Of a stretch of DNA of 53,766 nt, positions 25,317 through 32,993 are shown in pieces (positions within the stretch are counted from its first letter, which is position 1; every line of letters begins with the position of its first letter). The translations under genes were made by a program, and so were the position numbers. The notes below the pieces were generated by a model, which worked only from the letters and a program-made list of their open reading frames with translations, was not told where the DNA came from and did not search any database. Source of the DNA: a virus; IMG/VR virus record IMGVR_UViG_3300018080_000225, positions 1-53,766 of that record. The stretch is one strand, 5' to 3'.

Positions 25317-25743
25317 CGGGAGCCACCAAACCGAATTCTGAACGAACGGCATCAGCGAACGTTAGATTTTTATCATTGTTCATACGATCAAAAACAATGT
25401 CTTTATACTCCACACGTTGAAGAAAGCTACGAAAGGATCGAAGCATAATACGTTCTTGAGTGGCAATGATTGTACACCACCAACGATAAATAAGCCCATT
25501 AAGACTGTCAGCTAAAAGAAATGCAGTCCAAGGATTTTGTAACACTGTCAAGGGACCACAATCCTCATGAGGTTCCGTTAGCTTGTTGAAAAAGTATTCG
25601 GTAGGTTGCCCTGTGATACATGCACCATTAAGCCAATTTTGGCTGTGTGGACGGTAGTCTAATCTACTAAACATATATTCTCGCCCCGCAGCAATTGACC
25701 AAAATCTACCGTTATCATGTCCTACTACTTTCCATTCGTCCAT
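25303..25743 (-). CDS. Unknown protein, GPL-motif family member 1
   Basis: 146 residues, CGGAGGAACGTTAAC before ATG. Shares the WSIAAG, ITGQPTEYF and DCGPLTVLQNPWTAF blocks with the following gene, so the two are tandem paralogues; the 28757-29111 gene also carries a GCGPFAV block. No family known. Confidence 0.65.
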   Translation of the reverse strand: MDEWKVVGHDNGRFWSIAAGREYMFSRLDYRPHSQNWLNGACITGQPTEYFFNKLTEPHEDCGPLTVLQNPWTAFLLADSLNGLIYRWWCTIIATQERIMLRSFRSFLQRVEYKDIVFDRMNNDKNLTFADAVRSEFGLVAPDERP

Positions 25744-25744
25744 G

Positions 25745-26416
25745 TTAACGTTCCTCCGGGGTCAGATATGCGATACCAAGTTTTGCGAACACTTTTTCTT
25801 CGGTATCAGGCCAAAATGGTTCACGCGATCCATCGGCATGGAACAATCCGTGTTCATTCATCTTCCAACCGAGATCACGAGCATGTTTTCTCATCATGAT
25901 ATTGGTGTCTTTGGAGCCGGTACGATACAATAGATACCAGATCCAATCGTCTTCATCATCCACACGGCTCACGTCAAATGGTACGCCGTTATATACACCC
26001 CGGACCTGAATCTCGCCTTGCGACTGAATAACAATATTCGAGTGTACTTGTAATCTTACAAGAAATTTGTGGGTCCACCAATCCAATGGGGCTTGGACGA
26101 TAATGTCAATGTCTTTAGAATCGGATTTACCACGACGGAATGACCCTACAATTTCGGCCTTGCGTTCTCCTTGAACCAAGATACCTAATAGCGCTGGACC
26201 AAGCGATGCAATCGTGGAGCGTGGAAAGCGTTTGGGTGGAGTATAATCAAGATCCATCCGAATATGCCGACAATCCTGACGATATTTGTAACCGGGACAA
26301 GAGCAACGGAGGCCACCACCACGTTTCTCGACGATACGATATTGATTTCCCTCAGATGACGTGACATACCACTCATTCAAGTCACCTATACGGGTGATCT
26401 TATATGGGGCACTCAT
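25745..26416 (-). CDS. SWIM zinc finger fused to a family X polymerase domain
   Basis: 223 residues. An N-terminal SWIM-type cluster (C38, C40, C49, H51) is followed by a family X nucleotidyltransferase palm: GSFRRGKSDSKDIDIIV (Asp102, Asp104) and GVPFDVSRVDD (Asp148), then RTGSKDTN and EEKVFAKLGIAYLTPEE, matching the thumb/end of bacterial PolX. All three catalytic Asp are present. The 8-kDa and PHP domains of host PolX are missing. PolX enzymes fill short gaps in repair; a DNA ligase lies 3 kb downstream of the same strand order. The SWIM fusion probably helps DNA or partner binding. Confidence 0.8.
   Translation of the reverse strand: MSAPYKITRIGDLNEWYVTSSEGNQYRIVEKRGGGLRCSCPGYKYRQDCRHIRMDLDYTPPKRFPRSTIASLGPALLGILVQGERKAEIVGSFRRGKSDSKDIDIIVQAPLDWWTHKFLVRLQVHSNIVIQSQGEIQVRGVYNGVPFDVSRVDDEDDWIWYLLYRTGSKDTNIMMRKHARDLGWKMNEHGLFHADGSREPFWPDTEEKVFAKLGIAYLTPEER
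26048..26061. promoter_or_regulatory. TTGTAA palindrome, perfect copy inside PolX gene
   Basis: TTGTAATCTTACAA encoding LVRLQ within the family X polymerase gene. Confidence 0.5.
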
Positions 26417-26661
26417 CTTTTTCCTCTCCTTATTAAGTCAACTACTTGTCCAGCAGTAATTAACTCTGGTGCTTGTGATGCTTGTCCAATACGGCTAAAT
26501 TTCTTGAGACGACCACGATATTCCGTATCAGCCCAAGAGTGCTCATAAGATAGGCCATTTGTCACATACGAAATTTCAACTTCATGATCATAATCGTTAA
26601 GCCAAAAGAATGTAGGCCATCCAGCATCTTTTGATTGTTGACTGAAATATCCGTGCCACAT
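26413..26661 (-). CDS. Unknown 82-residue protein
   Basis: Starts in TAATG overlap at 26661 and overlaps the PolX gene start by 4 bases. Aromatic-rich N-terminus (MWHGYFSQQSKDAGWPTFFW), basic end. Not recognised. Confidence 0.6.
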   Translation of the reverse strand: MWHGYFSQQSKDAGWPTFFWLNDYDHEVEISYVTNGLSYEHSWADTEYRGRLKKFSRIGQASQAPELITAGQVVDLIRRGKR

Positions 26662-26855
26662 TACCCTACATTCCTTTCAAGTATGTGCCCTTGACGCCGT
26701 GCAAAACGTTCCGCCATTTCCGGCTTGTAAGACCTACAAGGCCACCGCTTCAATATCGAACCAGCAGATCGTTTGGCATTACTCCACTTTTGATCGCGGG
26801 ACCGACGCCCATAGCATACCGCCCAATTATCATCTTGTTCGATTCGTACAAACAT
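26661..26855 (-). CDS. Unknown basic 64-residue protein
   Basis: GGAGAACGAGAC precedes ATG 26855. Very basic (KRSAGSILKRWPCRSYK, RFARRQG), so nucleic acid binding is possible. Not recognised. Confidence 0.6.
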   Translation of the reverse strand: MFVRIEQDDNWAVCYGRRSRDQKWSNAKRSAGSILKRWPCRSYKPEMAERFARRQGHILERNVG

Positions 26856-26870
26856 GTCTCGTTCTCCTTA

Positions 26871-27137
26871 TTAACCAAAACACCATTTTTCGCGGGCTAC
26901 TTGCCCACGTAACTTTTCTTCGGCACACTCGAAAGCCATCGAAAACACACCTTCATCGAATAGGCCCATGTGGTAAGCCACGTCTATTGAGTATCCGTTG
27001 TAGTGTGTTGAGCGGAAGTTCCTGAAATGACCAAATATGAGTTCGCTAAGCTCGAAACAACTCAACCCGGATTTTGGGCAATCCATATCTGGATACTTAA
27101 CCCAATCCTTGTATGGCGGTATGTGCATCTTTCTCAT
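26871..27137 (-). CDS. Unknown 88-residue protein
   Basis: TAGGAGACAGAGAC before ATG 27137, with a perfect palindrome just upstream. Mixed alpha/beta composition with ECAEEKLRGQVAREKWCFG at the end. First clear gene of the 27.5 kb promoter operon. Confidence 0.6.
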   Translation of the reverse strand: MRKMHIPPYKDWVKYPDMDCPKSGLSCFELSELIFGHFRNFRSTHYNGYSIDVAYHMGLFDEGVFSMAFECAEEKLRGQVAREKWCFG

Positions 27138-27153
27138 GTCTCTGTCTCCTAAG

Positions 27154-27167
27154 TTGTAATTTTACAA
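27154..27167. promoter_or_regulatory. TTGTAA palindrome, perfect copy in a leader
   Basis: TTGTAATTTTACAA immediately before the AGGAGA ribosome site of 26871-27137. Confidence 0.65.
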
Positions 27168-27206
27168 GGTTGCCGATGGCCATGGTCATAACGGACACCG
27201 GCAACC

Positions 27207-27395
27207 TCAAACAGGCCAGCAAGGAGCGCCTTCGATGGGCCAGTAATAACCACATCTATCAACACTAAGTACTTGCTTGACGGGCATTCCGATCACGCGC
27301 TCGAAAGGTGAGTCTGTAGCCGACCTGTCCTAGCCAGAGCCACAATCGCGGGAACGATCATGTAGATATGTGACTTTTGTCCCGTAACCATACAA
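27207..27395 (-). pseudogene. Possible broken small gene with in-frame TAG
   Basis: A frame from TTG 27395 to TGA 27207 contains one TAG (27332-27330). After it, DRSATDSPFERVIGMPVKQV and WPIEGAPCWPV look like real protein sequence. An ATG at 27400 with TGGAG upstream is in another frame. The stretch is otherwise empty between promoter and next gene. Low certainty. Confidence 0.3.
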
Positions 27396-27424
27396 TCATG
27401 GTCTAAAACTCCAGCTCAGAAAAA

Positions 27425-27438
27425 TTGTAATATTACAA
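27425..27438. promoter_or_regulatory. TTGTAA palindrome, perfect copy in a leader
   Basis: TTGTAATATTACAA at the base of the leader hairpin, 66 bases after the -10 of the 27.5 kb promoter. Confidence 0.65.
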
Positions 27439-27491
27439 GGTCAGCAGGGGTCGAAAAGACCATCTTTTCGGAGCAGAACCCTGCCGACCTT
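27437..27491 (-). ncRNA. Long leader hairpin after the 27.5 kb promoter
   Basis: AAGGTCAGCAGGGGTCGAAAAGA pairs with TCTTTTCGGAGCAGAACCCTGCCGACCTT with small internal loops (27437-27491). It forms right at the 5' end of the transcript. It may protect the RNA or act as an attenuator; no U run follows. Confidence 0.5.
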
Positions 27492-27503
27492 AAATAGAAT
27501 ACT

Positions 27504-27532
27504 ATTATAACACATTCTTACTCTTGTGTCAA
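27504..27532 (-). promoter_or_regulatory. sigma70 consensus-like promoter
   Basis: Minus strand TTGACA (27532-27527), 17 bases, TATAAT (27509-27504), overlapping the 3' end of 27518-27802. Confidence 0.85.
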
Positions 27533-27802
27533 GTCACGTACTTTCTCGATAAAGGGAGCCATTTCAAGAACCTCACCATCGAAAAGTATTGTACCTTTTA
27601 CAATGGCAGCCTCAAGCATGTCTTTAAGCTCTGTACAGTCGGCACTAAGCGCAATCACTTTGTCCATAAAAAGGTATGGCTTGAGGAAAGTATCGGATTT
27701 CGCCATTGTATCATTGAAGGTCTTACCATAAGAATCATATGCAACGAAACCCCATGTAACCACACCTTGATGATCCGTGAAGCACATTTTCTTGATCTGC
27801 AT
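27518..27802 (-). CDS. Unknown 94-residue protein
   Basis: Starts in a TAATG overlap with GGAGCTATTA upstream. Begins MQIKKMCFTDHQGVVTWGFV, compact alpha/beta, ends MAPFIEKVRDLTQE. No family known. Confidence 0.65.
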   Translation of the reverse strand: MQIKKMCFTDHQGVVTWGFVAYDSYGKTFNDTMAKSDTFLKPYLFMDKVIALSADCTELKDMLEAAIVKGTILFDGEVLEMAPFIEKVRDLTQE

Positions 27803-28089
27803 TATAATAGCTCCTGTAGAAAAGCAGCTAGATTCACAATCCGTATAGGCTTATTGCTTTTAACCACAACATTAACCTTATGATACATAAAATCAAGGCG
27901 ATAAGGTATGCGATCAGATTTAATCCCATCAAACTCTTTCAAATGTGGGCTAATATGCTTTAGTGCAGCATTTGTAATTTCTGCAATGAAAGCCAAATTG
28001 GATTGACCCCGAGTAGTCATTTCCACTTGAATCGTATTTTCACCAGAGCCTTTGACATTGGTATTTGAGAGTACTTGTTCAATCCACAT
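27802..28089 (-). CDS. Unknown protein, possible paralogue of next gene
   Basis: 95 residues from ATG 28089 (a TTG two codons earlier is possible). Layout with an N-terminal strand, helix (IAEITNAALKHISPHLKEF), strands and a C-terminal helix ending in LAAFLQELL resembles the upstream protein, which ends QQLKNFFKDLDI. Confidence 0.6.
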   Translation of the reverse strand: MWIEQVLSNTNVKGSGENTIQVEMTTRGQSNLAFIAEITNAALKHISPHLKEFDGIKSDRIPYRLDFMYHKVNVVVKSNKPIRIVNLAAFLQELL

Positions 28090-28091
28090 AA

Positions 28092-28406
28092 TCAAATATC
28101 CAAATCTTTGAAAAAATTTTTCAATTGTTGGGCGTCAAGAGATTTGACGCTTACAATCGTGATAAACACACCGTCCCATCGCATAAACAATCGACGATGC
28201 TCAAGAGGTTCATCTTGACTCATTTCACGGGCACGAGGGGTATCACCACAACAGATATCGTATGTACCGAAATATCGTTGGAGCGGCGCAACTAGGTTTG
28301 TGAGTGTTTCATGTTTATCCAAACCTTCTTCTGTCCAAAGACAAATTTCAACCGATTGTGATGATCGCAAAGCCGCTTTATTGCATAAATACTCACGAAT
28401 TAACAT
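28092..28406 (-). CDS. Unknown 104-residue protein
   Basis: ATG 28406 is 7 bases after GGAGCTT; a TTG at 28412 is an alternative. Contains VEICLWTEEGLDKHETLTNL and FITIVSVKSLDAQQLKNFF. Similar length and strand/helix order to its downstream neighbour; function unknown. Confidence 0.65.
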   Translation of the reverse strand: MLIREYLCNKAALRSSQSVEICLWTEEGLDKHETLTNLVAPLQRYFGTYDICCGDTPRAREMSQDEPLEHRRLFMRWDGVFITIVSVKSLDAQQLKNFFKDLDI

Positions 28407-28433
28407 ACTCAAGCTCCTTTCTTTTGTAAGTCT

Positions 28434-28470
28434 ACAAGCCGGTGGGAGAGAACCAAAACCACCGGCTTGT
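28434..28470 (-). other. Leader hairpin
   Basis: Twelve-base perfect stem ACAAGCCGGTGG/CCACCGGCTTGT, extendable by two pairs, just before the 28406 gene and overlapping a diverged TTGTAAGTCTACAA. Could be a terminator for upstream transcription or a leader structure. A second hairpin (GGGCCGCCGG/CCGGCGACCC, 28494-28525) lies next to it. Confidence 0.5.
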
Positions 28471-28540
28471 AGGAATTACAAATTTCAGTTATTGGGCCGC
28501 CGGATGATGGGACCCGGCGACCCTTTATAAAATTAAGAAA

Positions 28541-28585
28541 CCACGGGTGATCCTACTTCACCCTGGAACAGTAATCACCCCGTGG
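28541..28585 (-). terminator. Rho-independent terminator
   Basis: CCACGGGTGAT (28541) pairs with ATCACCCCGTGG (28585); the minus strand continues TTTCTTAATTTT. Ends the transcript of the 51-residue gene and those upstream. Confidence 0.65.
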
Positions 28586-28592
28586 CGTGAAG

Positions 28593-28748
28593 CTACGGAG
28601 GATGTCCGTACAAGGGCTTTGGCATGTGCCCCACACGCGTTAACAATTGGGCCAACGGCCCGCGAAACCATGGTTCGAGAACCATGGAGGGTGGCACCGA
28701 GATCACTCCGTAGACACAAGCGATAGTCCATGCCCACGCAATAAGCAT
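28593..28748 (-). CDS. 51-residue membrane-anchored peptide
   Basis: Perfect ribosome site AGGAGATATT before ATG 28748. N-terminus MLIAWAWTIACVYGVISVPP is a single membrane segment or uncleaved signal, followed by LEPWFRGPLAQLLTRVG and a Pro-rich end. Function unknown. Confidence 0.6.
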   Translation of the reverse strand: MLIAWAWTIACVYGVISVPPSMVLEPWFRGPLAQLLTRVGHMPKPLYGHPP

Positions 28749-28756
28749 AATATCTC

Positions 28757-29111
28757 CTAAGCTCGTTTAATCAATCGAATAGCTGATGCAAAGTCTGTTA
28801 CATCACGAAGTCTTTTGAATTCATCAAAGGGACGCTCAACTGTGGGTCTTTCAAGACGATAATCTCTACCTTGTGGTGTGAATAACATATGATGCTCTGA
28901 GCGTCCATATTCACAAGCATATACTGTAGTATCAAAACCATAACCCCACATACTCACTTCAAAGCCTCTTGCATCTTCAAGTTTTTTTTGACAAACTGCA
29001 AAAGGCCCACAACCAGGAGCAGGAATGATCCATTCATCAACTGGGTATATGGTTTCTTTTAGTAAGATTAACCCGAACTGCCTTGTAACCTTGCAAGATC
29101 TCCTTAGACAT
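28757..29111 (-). pseudogene. GPF-motif protein, frameshifted near its start
   Basis: ATG 29111 with GGAGGCGAT gives MSKEILQGYKAVRVNLTK, like the start of 24738-25316 (SKGYKIVRLQ), then runs into a stop. Removing one A of the run at 29057-29060 joins this to ETIYPVDEWIIPAPGCGPFA and about 90 further residues. An alternative frame from 29128 is open throughout but its first 33 residues look unnatural. Likely an indel error or a broken gene. The GCGPFAV block links it to the two paralogues at 24.7-25.7 kb. Confidence 0.6.
29083..29096. promoter_or_regulatory. TTGTAA palindrome variant inside a gene
   Basis: TTGTAACCTTGCAA, within codons 6-10 of the 29111 start. Confidence 0.4.
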
Positions 29112-29120
29112 ATCGCCTCC

Positions 29121-29621
29121 TTAGTCAACTAAAATATGTGTACCTTTTACGAGGAAATACTCTTCTTTGTCTTGACGAAATAATCCAATTTGTTCAGGAT
29201 CATCATCAGGTGAATGTAGTACAAAGAAACGGCCTATAGGTAACAAGCCATCCGAAGTTGATTGCTTATAAATCTCATACCACAAGATTGCGACAAGATG
29301 TGGTACCCACATGATAATACGCCAATTATCTGTGCAACCAAAGTTGAATTCCTCACCTTGGAACACTCGACGACGTGTAAAGACTGTACACTCACACATT
29401 AGAAGCTGGCCACCACAACAAGGGCATTTTTCTGCATCACAACCATAATGATGGTAGTGTTTGCCATCATTTAATCTACCACAATCATGGCAACGTCCTG
29501 TTTCTGAATCATCAAAAATGGACTCGACACAACGACGTACATCGGAACCATTTATGATAAGTGTTTCCTGAGTACAACCATCGGCAGTAATCATCTCTTG
29601 ATTACAATCAGGACAGATCAT
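29121..29621 (-). CDS. Multi-zinc-ribbon protein
   Basis: 166 residues from ATG 29621 after GGAGGAAAT; the longer frame to 29699 is ligase shadow. Begins MICPDCNQEM and has CHDCG, CDAEKCPCCGG and CEC, two or three zinc ribbons, before a beta-rich C-terminal half (GRFFVLHSPDDDPEQIG). Probably nucleic acid or protein binding. The C-terminal half has no recognised family. Confidence 0.65.
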   Translation of the reverse strand: MICPDCNQEMITADGCTQETLIINGSDVRRCVESIFDDSETGRCHDCGRLNDGKHYHHYGCDAEKCPCCGGQLLMCECTVFTRRRVFQGEEFNFGCTDNWRIIMWVPHLVAILWYEIYKQSTSDGLLPIGRFFVLHSPDDDPEQIGLFRQDKEEYFLVKGTHILVD

Positions 29622-30648
29622 ATTTCCTCCAAAACTTAGCCTCACGCGGCTTACCATCTTTGGTAGTTGTACGATAGCAAAATGTAACAGATGAACCACG
29701 AGGGAACGTCTTATTCATAATCCAAGCTGGTGCAATTTCACCTGGATGTTCACGAGCATACTCAGTCATGTGCATAGCATCGAATTCACGTTCTTCATCT
29801 GTGAATCCACTGAGATCAAATACGTGAGTTGTACGCTTCTTAGGGTGAATCCACTCAACAGTCATGGCTCCCATTTTACCTAAGAGTTTGCTACCACGAT
29901 CAGTTTCTCGACCGAATGTGTACCCAAGCACCGTGGCTTCACTGTCAAATATCTTCTTGAGTTTGAGTAAATCCCAAGAGCGTTCCGGGGACCAACAAGA
30001 ACCTCCAGCCCGAAGCATAATACCTTCACCACCTTGTTTTGTAAGTTCTACAAGTTCATCGTCAACTAGGTAGCCCCAATCACCATCCCAATGGTCTTGT
30101 GGGTGATATAAATCAGGATATTCATCACGTAACCGTTTACGAGTCCAAACAAACTGATGGCTGCTGCTCCAAGGAACACCGGCTGCATGTGCCCATTCAA
30201 ACATTTGATCGTGTAGTTCCTCAGAAATTGGTAATGTTACAATCGGATTATTGATCAATCCTGGTGCCCATACATCCTCTAATCCGGGGATGTCGAAGCA
30301 TTTGTATCCTACGGTTGCCCATTTAGCAGGATCAGGGTTGTGTTTCTTCACAATTGAAACAAGTTCTTGAAATCTGTTGCGACCAAGCCATAATTCACCA
30401 TCCAAAGGTACAGGCGGAAGGCTATTCAGCCATGAAGCAGGTGCATAAATGATCTTACCATAGCGTGACCACAAACCAGTGGCAACTAAGCCTTTGGTAA
30501 AACGAGGCATCTTCCCTCGCGTGACACCGCCATCCCAAAAGGCCCGCATACCATCGAGTTTTTCGGACTTGAACCATGTCTCGCTTTTGAATGTTCGTGC
30601 CTGTTTGTCACAATCATGGGCAAGCATTAGGAATTCACGTTTCGCCAT
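29608..30648 (-). CDS. ATP-dependent DNA ligase
   Basis: 346 residues starting in a TAATG overlap. Nucleotidyltransferase motifs are present: motif I SEKLDGMRAF (Lys30 accepts AMP), motif III PLDGELW, motif IV GGEGIMLR, motif V WDLLKLKK, then an OB-fold part (ATVLGYTFGRETDRGSKLLG). It seals nicks in phage DNA during replication and repair. Size is that of compact phage ligases with catalytic and OB domains only. Confidence 0.9.
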   Translation of the reverse strand: MAKREFLMLAHDCDKQARTFKSETWFKSEKLDGMRAFWDGGVTRGKMPRFTKGLVATGLWSRYGKIIYAPASWLNSLPPVPLDGELWLGRNRFQELVSIVKKHNPDPAKWATVGYKCFDIPGLEDVWAPGLINNPIVTLPISEELHDQMFEWAHAAGVPWSSSHQFVWTRKRLRDEYPDLYHPQDHWDGDWGYLVDDELVELTKQGGEGIMLRAGGSCWSPERSWDLLKLKKIFDSEATVLGYTFGRETDRGSKLLGKMGAMTVEWIHPKKRTTHVFDLSGFTDEEREFDAMHMTEYAREHPGEIAPAWIMNKTFPRGSSVTFCYRTTTKDGKPREAKFWRKYDLS

Positions 30649-30761
30649 TATTTTGGTTCCTCCACGTACTCAACCTTACAAGTTGGGTATGCTGTTTGAA
30701 GTAAGGCGTAAATCGCATATTCCTTACCTTCTTTGAATTGACAAGCATTGACAGGTGACAT
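30648..30761 (-). CDS. 37-residue peptide upstream of ligase
   Basis: ATG 30761 to TAA overlapping the ligase ATG (TAATG). MSPVNACQFKEGKEYAIYAL is plausible coding; GTAGTC precedes the start so the ribosome site is poor. Likely coupled to the ligase. Confidence 0.45.
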   Translation of the reverse strand: MSPVNACQFKEGKEYAIYALLQTAYPTCKVEYVEEPK

Positions 30762-30764
30762 AGA

Positions 30765-30905
30765 CTACGTCATAAATCTTACAATGTCAGATAATAGAAG
30801 ATCACACATATCGCCGTCAAGATGATCAGGCCAACCAGCAAAGTAACGTGGGCCTTCTTGTACACCATCTGCTCTTCTCGGTGTTGTAGCTTTAATAATA
30901 CGCAT
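30765..30905 (-). CDS. 46-residue peptide
   Basis: AAGGAGTCTCTAAT before ATG 30905. Begins MRIIKATTPRRADGVQEGPR. Small unknown acidic-ended protein (LLLSDIVRFMT). Good ribosome site supports it. Confidence 0.5.
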   Translation of the reverse strand: MRIIKATTPRRADGVQEGPRYFAGWPDHLDGDMCDLLLSDIVRFMT

Positions 30906-30906
30906 A

Positions 30907-31482
30907 TTAGAGACTCCTTATCCCGATTACTTCACCTGTATCATCGGAATATAAGTCGCCCCAATTCTGTTTGTCAAAGATCTTGTGAGCATGGCGTTTC
31001 ATGCGAGCCATAGCTGCACGAATCATAGGCATATTGCCAAGGAAGCTATCGGCTCGGAACTCATCGCTTGGTACCAATATTTCTTTTTCGTGGACTGCGT
31101 TGCACTTGTTACAATTTTCAAGACACAAGATCAAAAGCACCTTGAATCTATACTCGATATTACGAGTATGTTTGGTAGGTTTGACCTGATTAGTGGTAAA
31201 TATATATCGGGGCACAATTTCCAAATGCCCTTTTACATTGTGAAACATTTGTTCTTGATATGCATCTTGTTCACGGACAAGCCAGAAATCAAGGTCTGCG
31301 TTGGTAAGATACATATGATCTTTCCACCCAATCTTCAATCCTACTCGGATACGATCAGGTGTGCGTTTCCACCGCTTGATCGAGCAAACGCGTCCTCGAA
31401 CTGGTGTACCATCGGCATTCTTAGCGCGAAGATGGTATACCGTTTGCCCATATGCTACTTGTTTTGCTTCTTTGAGTGTCAT
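30907..31482 (-). CDS. Unknown 191-residue protein
   Basis: Overlaps the previous gene by 4 bases. N-terminal GQTVYHLRAKNADGTPVRGR and IKRWKRTPDRIRVGLKIG resemble a small SH3-like barrel seen in phage proteins that begin A-x-G-x-x-V-Y-x. C-terminal half is basic with CLENCNKCN, possibly metal binding. Function unknown. Confidence 0.65.
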   Translation of the reverse strand: MTLKEAKQVAYGQTVYHLRAKNADGTPVRGRVCSIKRWKRTPDRIRVGLKIGWKDHMYLTNADLDFWLVREQDAYQEQMFHNVKGHLEIVPRYIFTTNQVKPTKHTRNIEYRFKVLLILCLENCNKCNAVHEKEILVPSDEFRADSFLGNMPMIRAAMARMKRHAHKIFDKQNWGDLYSDDTGEVIGIRSL

Positions 31483-31715
31483 GTCTTTATTCTCCCATAA
31501 TCATCAAGATCACGCTCGACGATTCTTGTTTCAATTTCCAATGCATCCTGTACAAGATCCCAGGCTTGGCGAAGAGGCTCTACGGGCACACCAACTTCGT
31601 ACTCACAAGCACAAGCCAAGCCCATGAGAAATGCAGTTCTCTCTTGTCGGGTGAGGAATTGTTTTGCCAATGGAATTCCTCGCCCTATTGCTTGTACTAT
31701 AACTTGCGTTTTCAT
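31479..31715 (-). CDS. Unknown 78-residue helical protein
   Basis: ATGA overlaps on both sides. QFLTRQERTAFLMGLACACE and AWDLVQDALEIETRIVERDL are helical. No family recognised. Confidence 0.6.
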   Translation of the reverse strand: MKTQVIVQAIGRGIPLAKQFLTRQERTAFLMGLACACEYEVGVPVEPLRQAWDLVQDALEIETRIVERDLDDYGRIKT

Positions 31716-32017
31716 AGTTCAACCTCCATGTCATTGGGGTCATACAATGGGCAATTAAGTTTTTGTGCAGCTACAGTAGCCATATGACGTGCTTCTTCTC
31801 GTTTGAAGATAACCGAGAGCTTCCCAAAAGATGGTCTTTGTGGCTGTTCAATAAAGAACCAATAACGACCGATTCCTTGAGGGTGATGAAACTCGTAATT
31901 GATCGTAAGAGGGGTAATGTCTATATGAACTTCTAAGTACCCACCATTTCGTAGTTGGAAATGGCTGAGTACATGTTCAATTACAGCAATAACCTCGGAT
32001 TGAAAGTTAATCGCCAT
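31712..32017 (-). CDS. Unknown 101-residue protein
   Basis: Start set at ATG 32017 (MAINFQSEVIAVIEHVLSHF), which has GGTGAG upstream and overlaps the previous gene by 11 bases; the longer frame is a shadow. Alpha/beta, with ARHMATVAAQKLNCPLYDP near the end. Confidence 0.6.
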   Translation of the reverse strand: MAINFQSEVIAVIEHVLSHFQLRNGGYLEVHIDITPLTINYEFHHPQGIGRYWFFIEQPQRPSFGKLSVIFKREEARHMATVAAQKLNCPLYDPNDMEVEL

Positions 32018-32285
32018 CAGCCTCACCATCTTGAGATACGATCTGGAGACCCATATATGTCTCACCTTTCCGCCGACCGAATTCGACGACTTTAGGGATT
32101 TCATTGAAGCGCAGTTCAGGGAATGCCTTACTCATGTAGTTGTTGAGCGCCTTGTTATTCCGACAGCGGACACGGCCATGGCGCACAAGTTTCACGAGAA
32201 CCCATGCCAACCCAACCATACTCTTTTCGGTAATTGCCTGACCCAGTTCTTGTCTCATTTCTTTTGGTTCGTAGATTGTAGCCAT
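32007..32285 (-). CDS. Unknown 92-residue protein
   Basis: Start at ATG 32285 in a TAATG overlap with GGAAAGGAT upstream. Contains LVKLVRHGRVRCRNNKALNN and IPKVVEFGRRKGETYMGL, basic, possibly a nucleic acid binding winged helix; not recognised. Confidence 0.6.
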   Translation of the reverse strand: MATIYEPKEMRQELGQAITEKSMVGLAWVLVKLVRHGRVRCRNNKALNNYMSKAFPELRFNEIPKVVEFGRRKGETYMGLQIVSQDGEADGD

Positions 32286-32866
32286 TATAAGATCCTTTCC
32301 AATCCAAGTTTGCACTTACCCAAGAATTCGGACCTCCATCCATGGAGTTTGTTTTTCAAGAGTAGGCATACTGCGTCACCAGTCCCCTCATATACCTCAT
32401 CAATGGCGTTCTCTAACAAGATAAAGGCTTCCTGCACTTTGATGCTTGTCTCTAGTGCGAGTTTGCATTGTGCTCGTTGAATACCTTTTTCTTCAAGTAG
32501 GCATTCCAAAGTATAGGTCGAGAGGAATTTTGTAACTGTTGCAAGATCCAAAGCAGCCAAAGCAGCTTGGGCTTGTTCTGGTGGGGTAAGGTTGCGACCC
32601 TCGAAGGGGAAGGCACGTTCCCATACGATATCGGGAATTTGTGTGGGGCGAACGAAGGCGACTTTCTTACCATCAGGGATCTTGTGAATACGGAATCCCC
32701 GGCAATCGTCTGTAGGCGAATCACCAAACTTGTCAATAATACAAACAAGTCCACGTTTCGCGGTATCAGGCAATTGAATAAATAGTGCCTCGTTGAGTTG
32801 TTCCGCACGAAATGAATCTGCTAAAGGAATCTCGGCGGGACGAATGATTAAATCTCCTTGCTCCAT
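32285..32866 (-). CDS. Unknown 193-residue protein
   Basis: First gene of the 32.97 kb promoter transcript. N-terminal half beta-rich (KRGLVCIIDKFGD, KKVAFVRPTQIPDI), C-terminal half helical (EQAQAALAALDLATVTKFL). No family recognised. A TTGCAA-N3-TTACAA variant lies inside it near 32525. Confidence 0.65.
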   Translation of the reverse strand: MEQGDLIIRPAEIPLADSFRAEQLNEALFIQLPDTAKRGLVCIIDKFGDSPTDDCRGFRIHKIPDGKKVAFVRPTQIPDIVWERAFPFEGRNLTPPEQAQAALAALDLATVTKFLSTYTLECLLEEKGIQRAQCKLALETSIKVQEAFILLENAIDEVYEGTGDAVCLLLKNKLHGWRSEFLGKCKLGLERIL

Positions 32867-32904
32867 GATCTTGCTCCTTTTCTCTGTGGTCTACCGACCG
32901 TCAA

Positions 32905-32918
32905 TTGTAACATTACAA
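32905..32918. promoter_or_regulatory. TTGTAA palindrome, perfect copy in a leader
   Basis: TTGTAACATTACAA 47 bases downstream of the -10 of the 32.97 kb promoter. Confidence 0.7.
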
Positions 32919-32964
32919 GAGCTATCAGGTTATTTAACCCTAAATGCTCTCTTATTGTAGTACC

Positions 32965-32993
32965 ATTATATCAAATTTAGAGGCTTATGTCAA
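32965..32993 (-). promoter_or_regulatory. sigma70 consensus promoter
   Basis: Minus strand TTGACA (32993-32988), 17 bases, TATAAT (32970-32965), inside the last codons of the PurA-like gene. Drives 32285-32866 onward. Confidence 0.85.
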
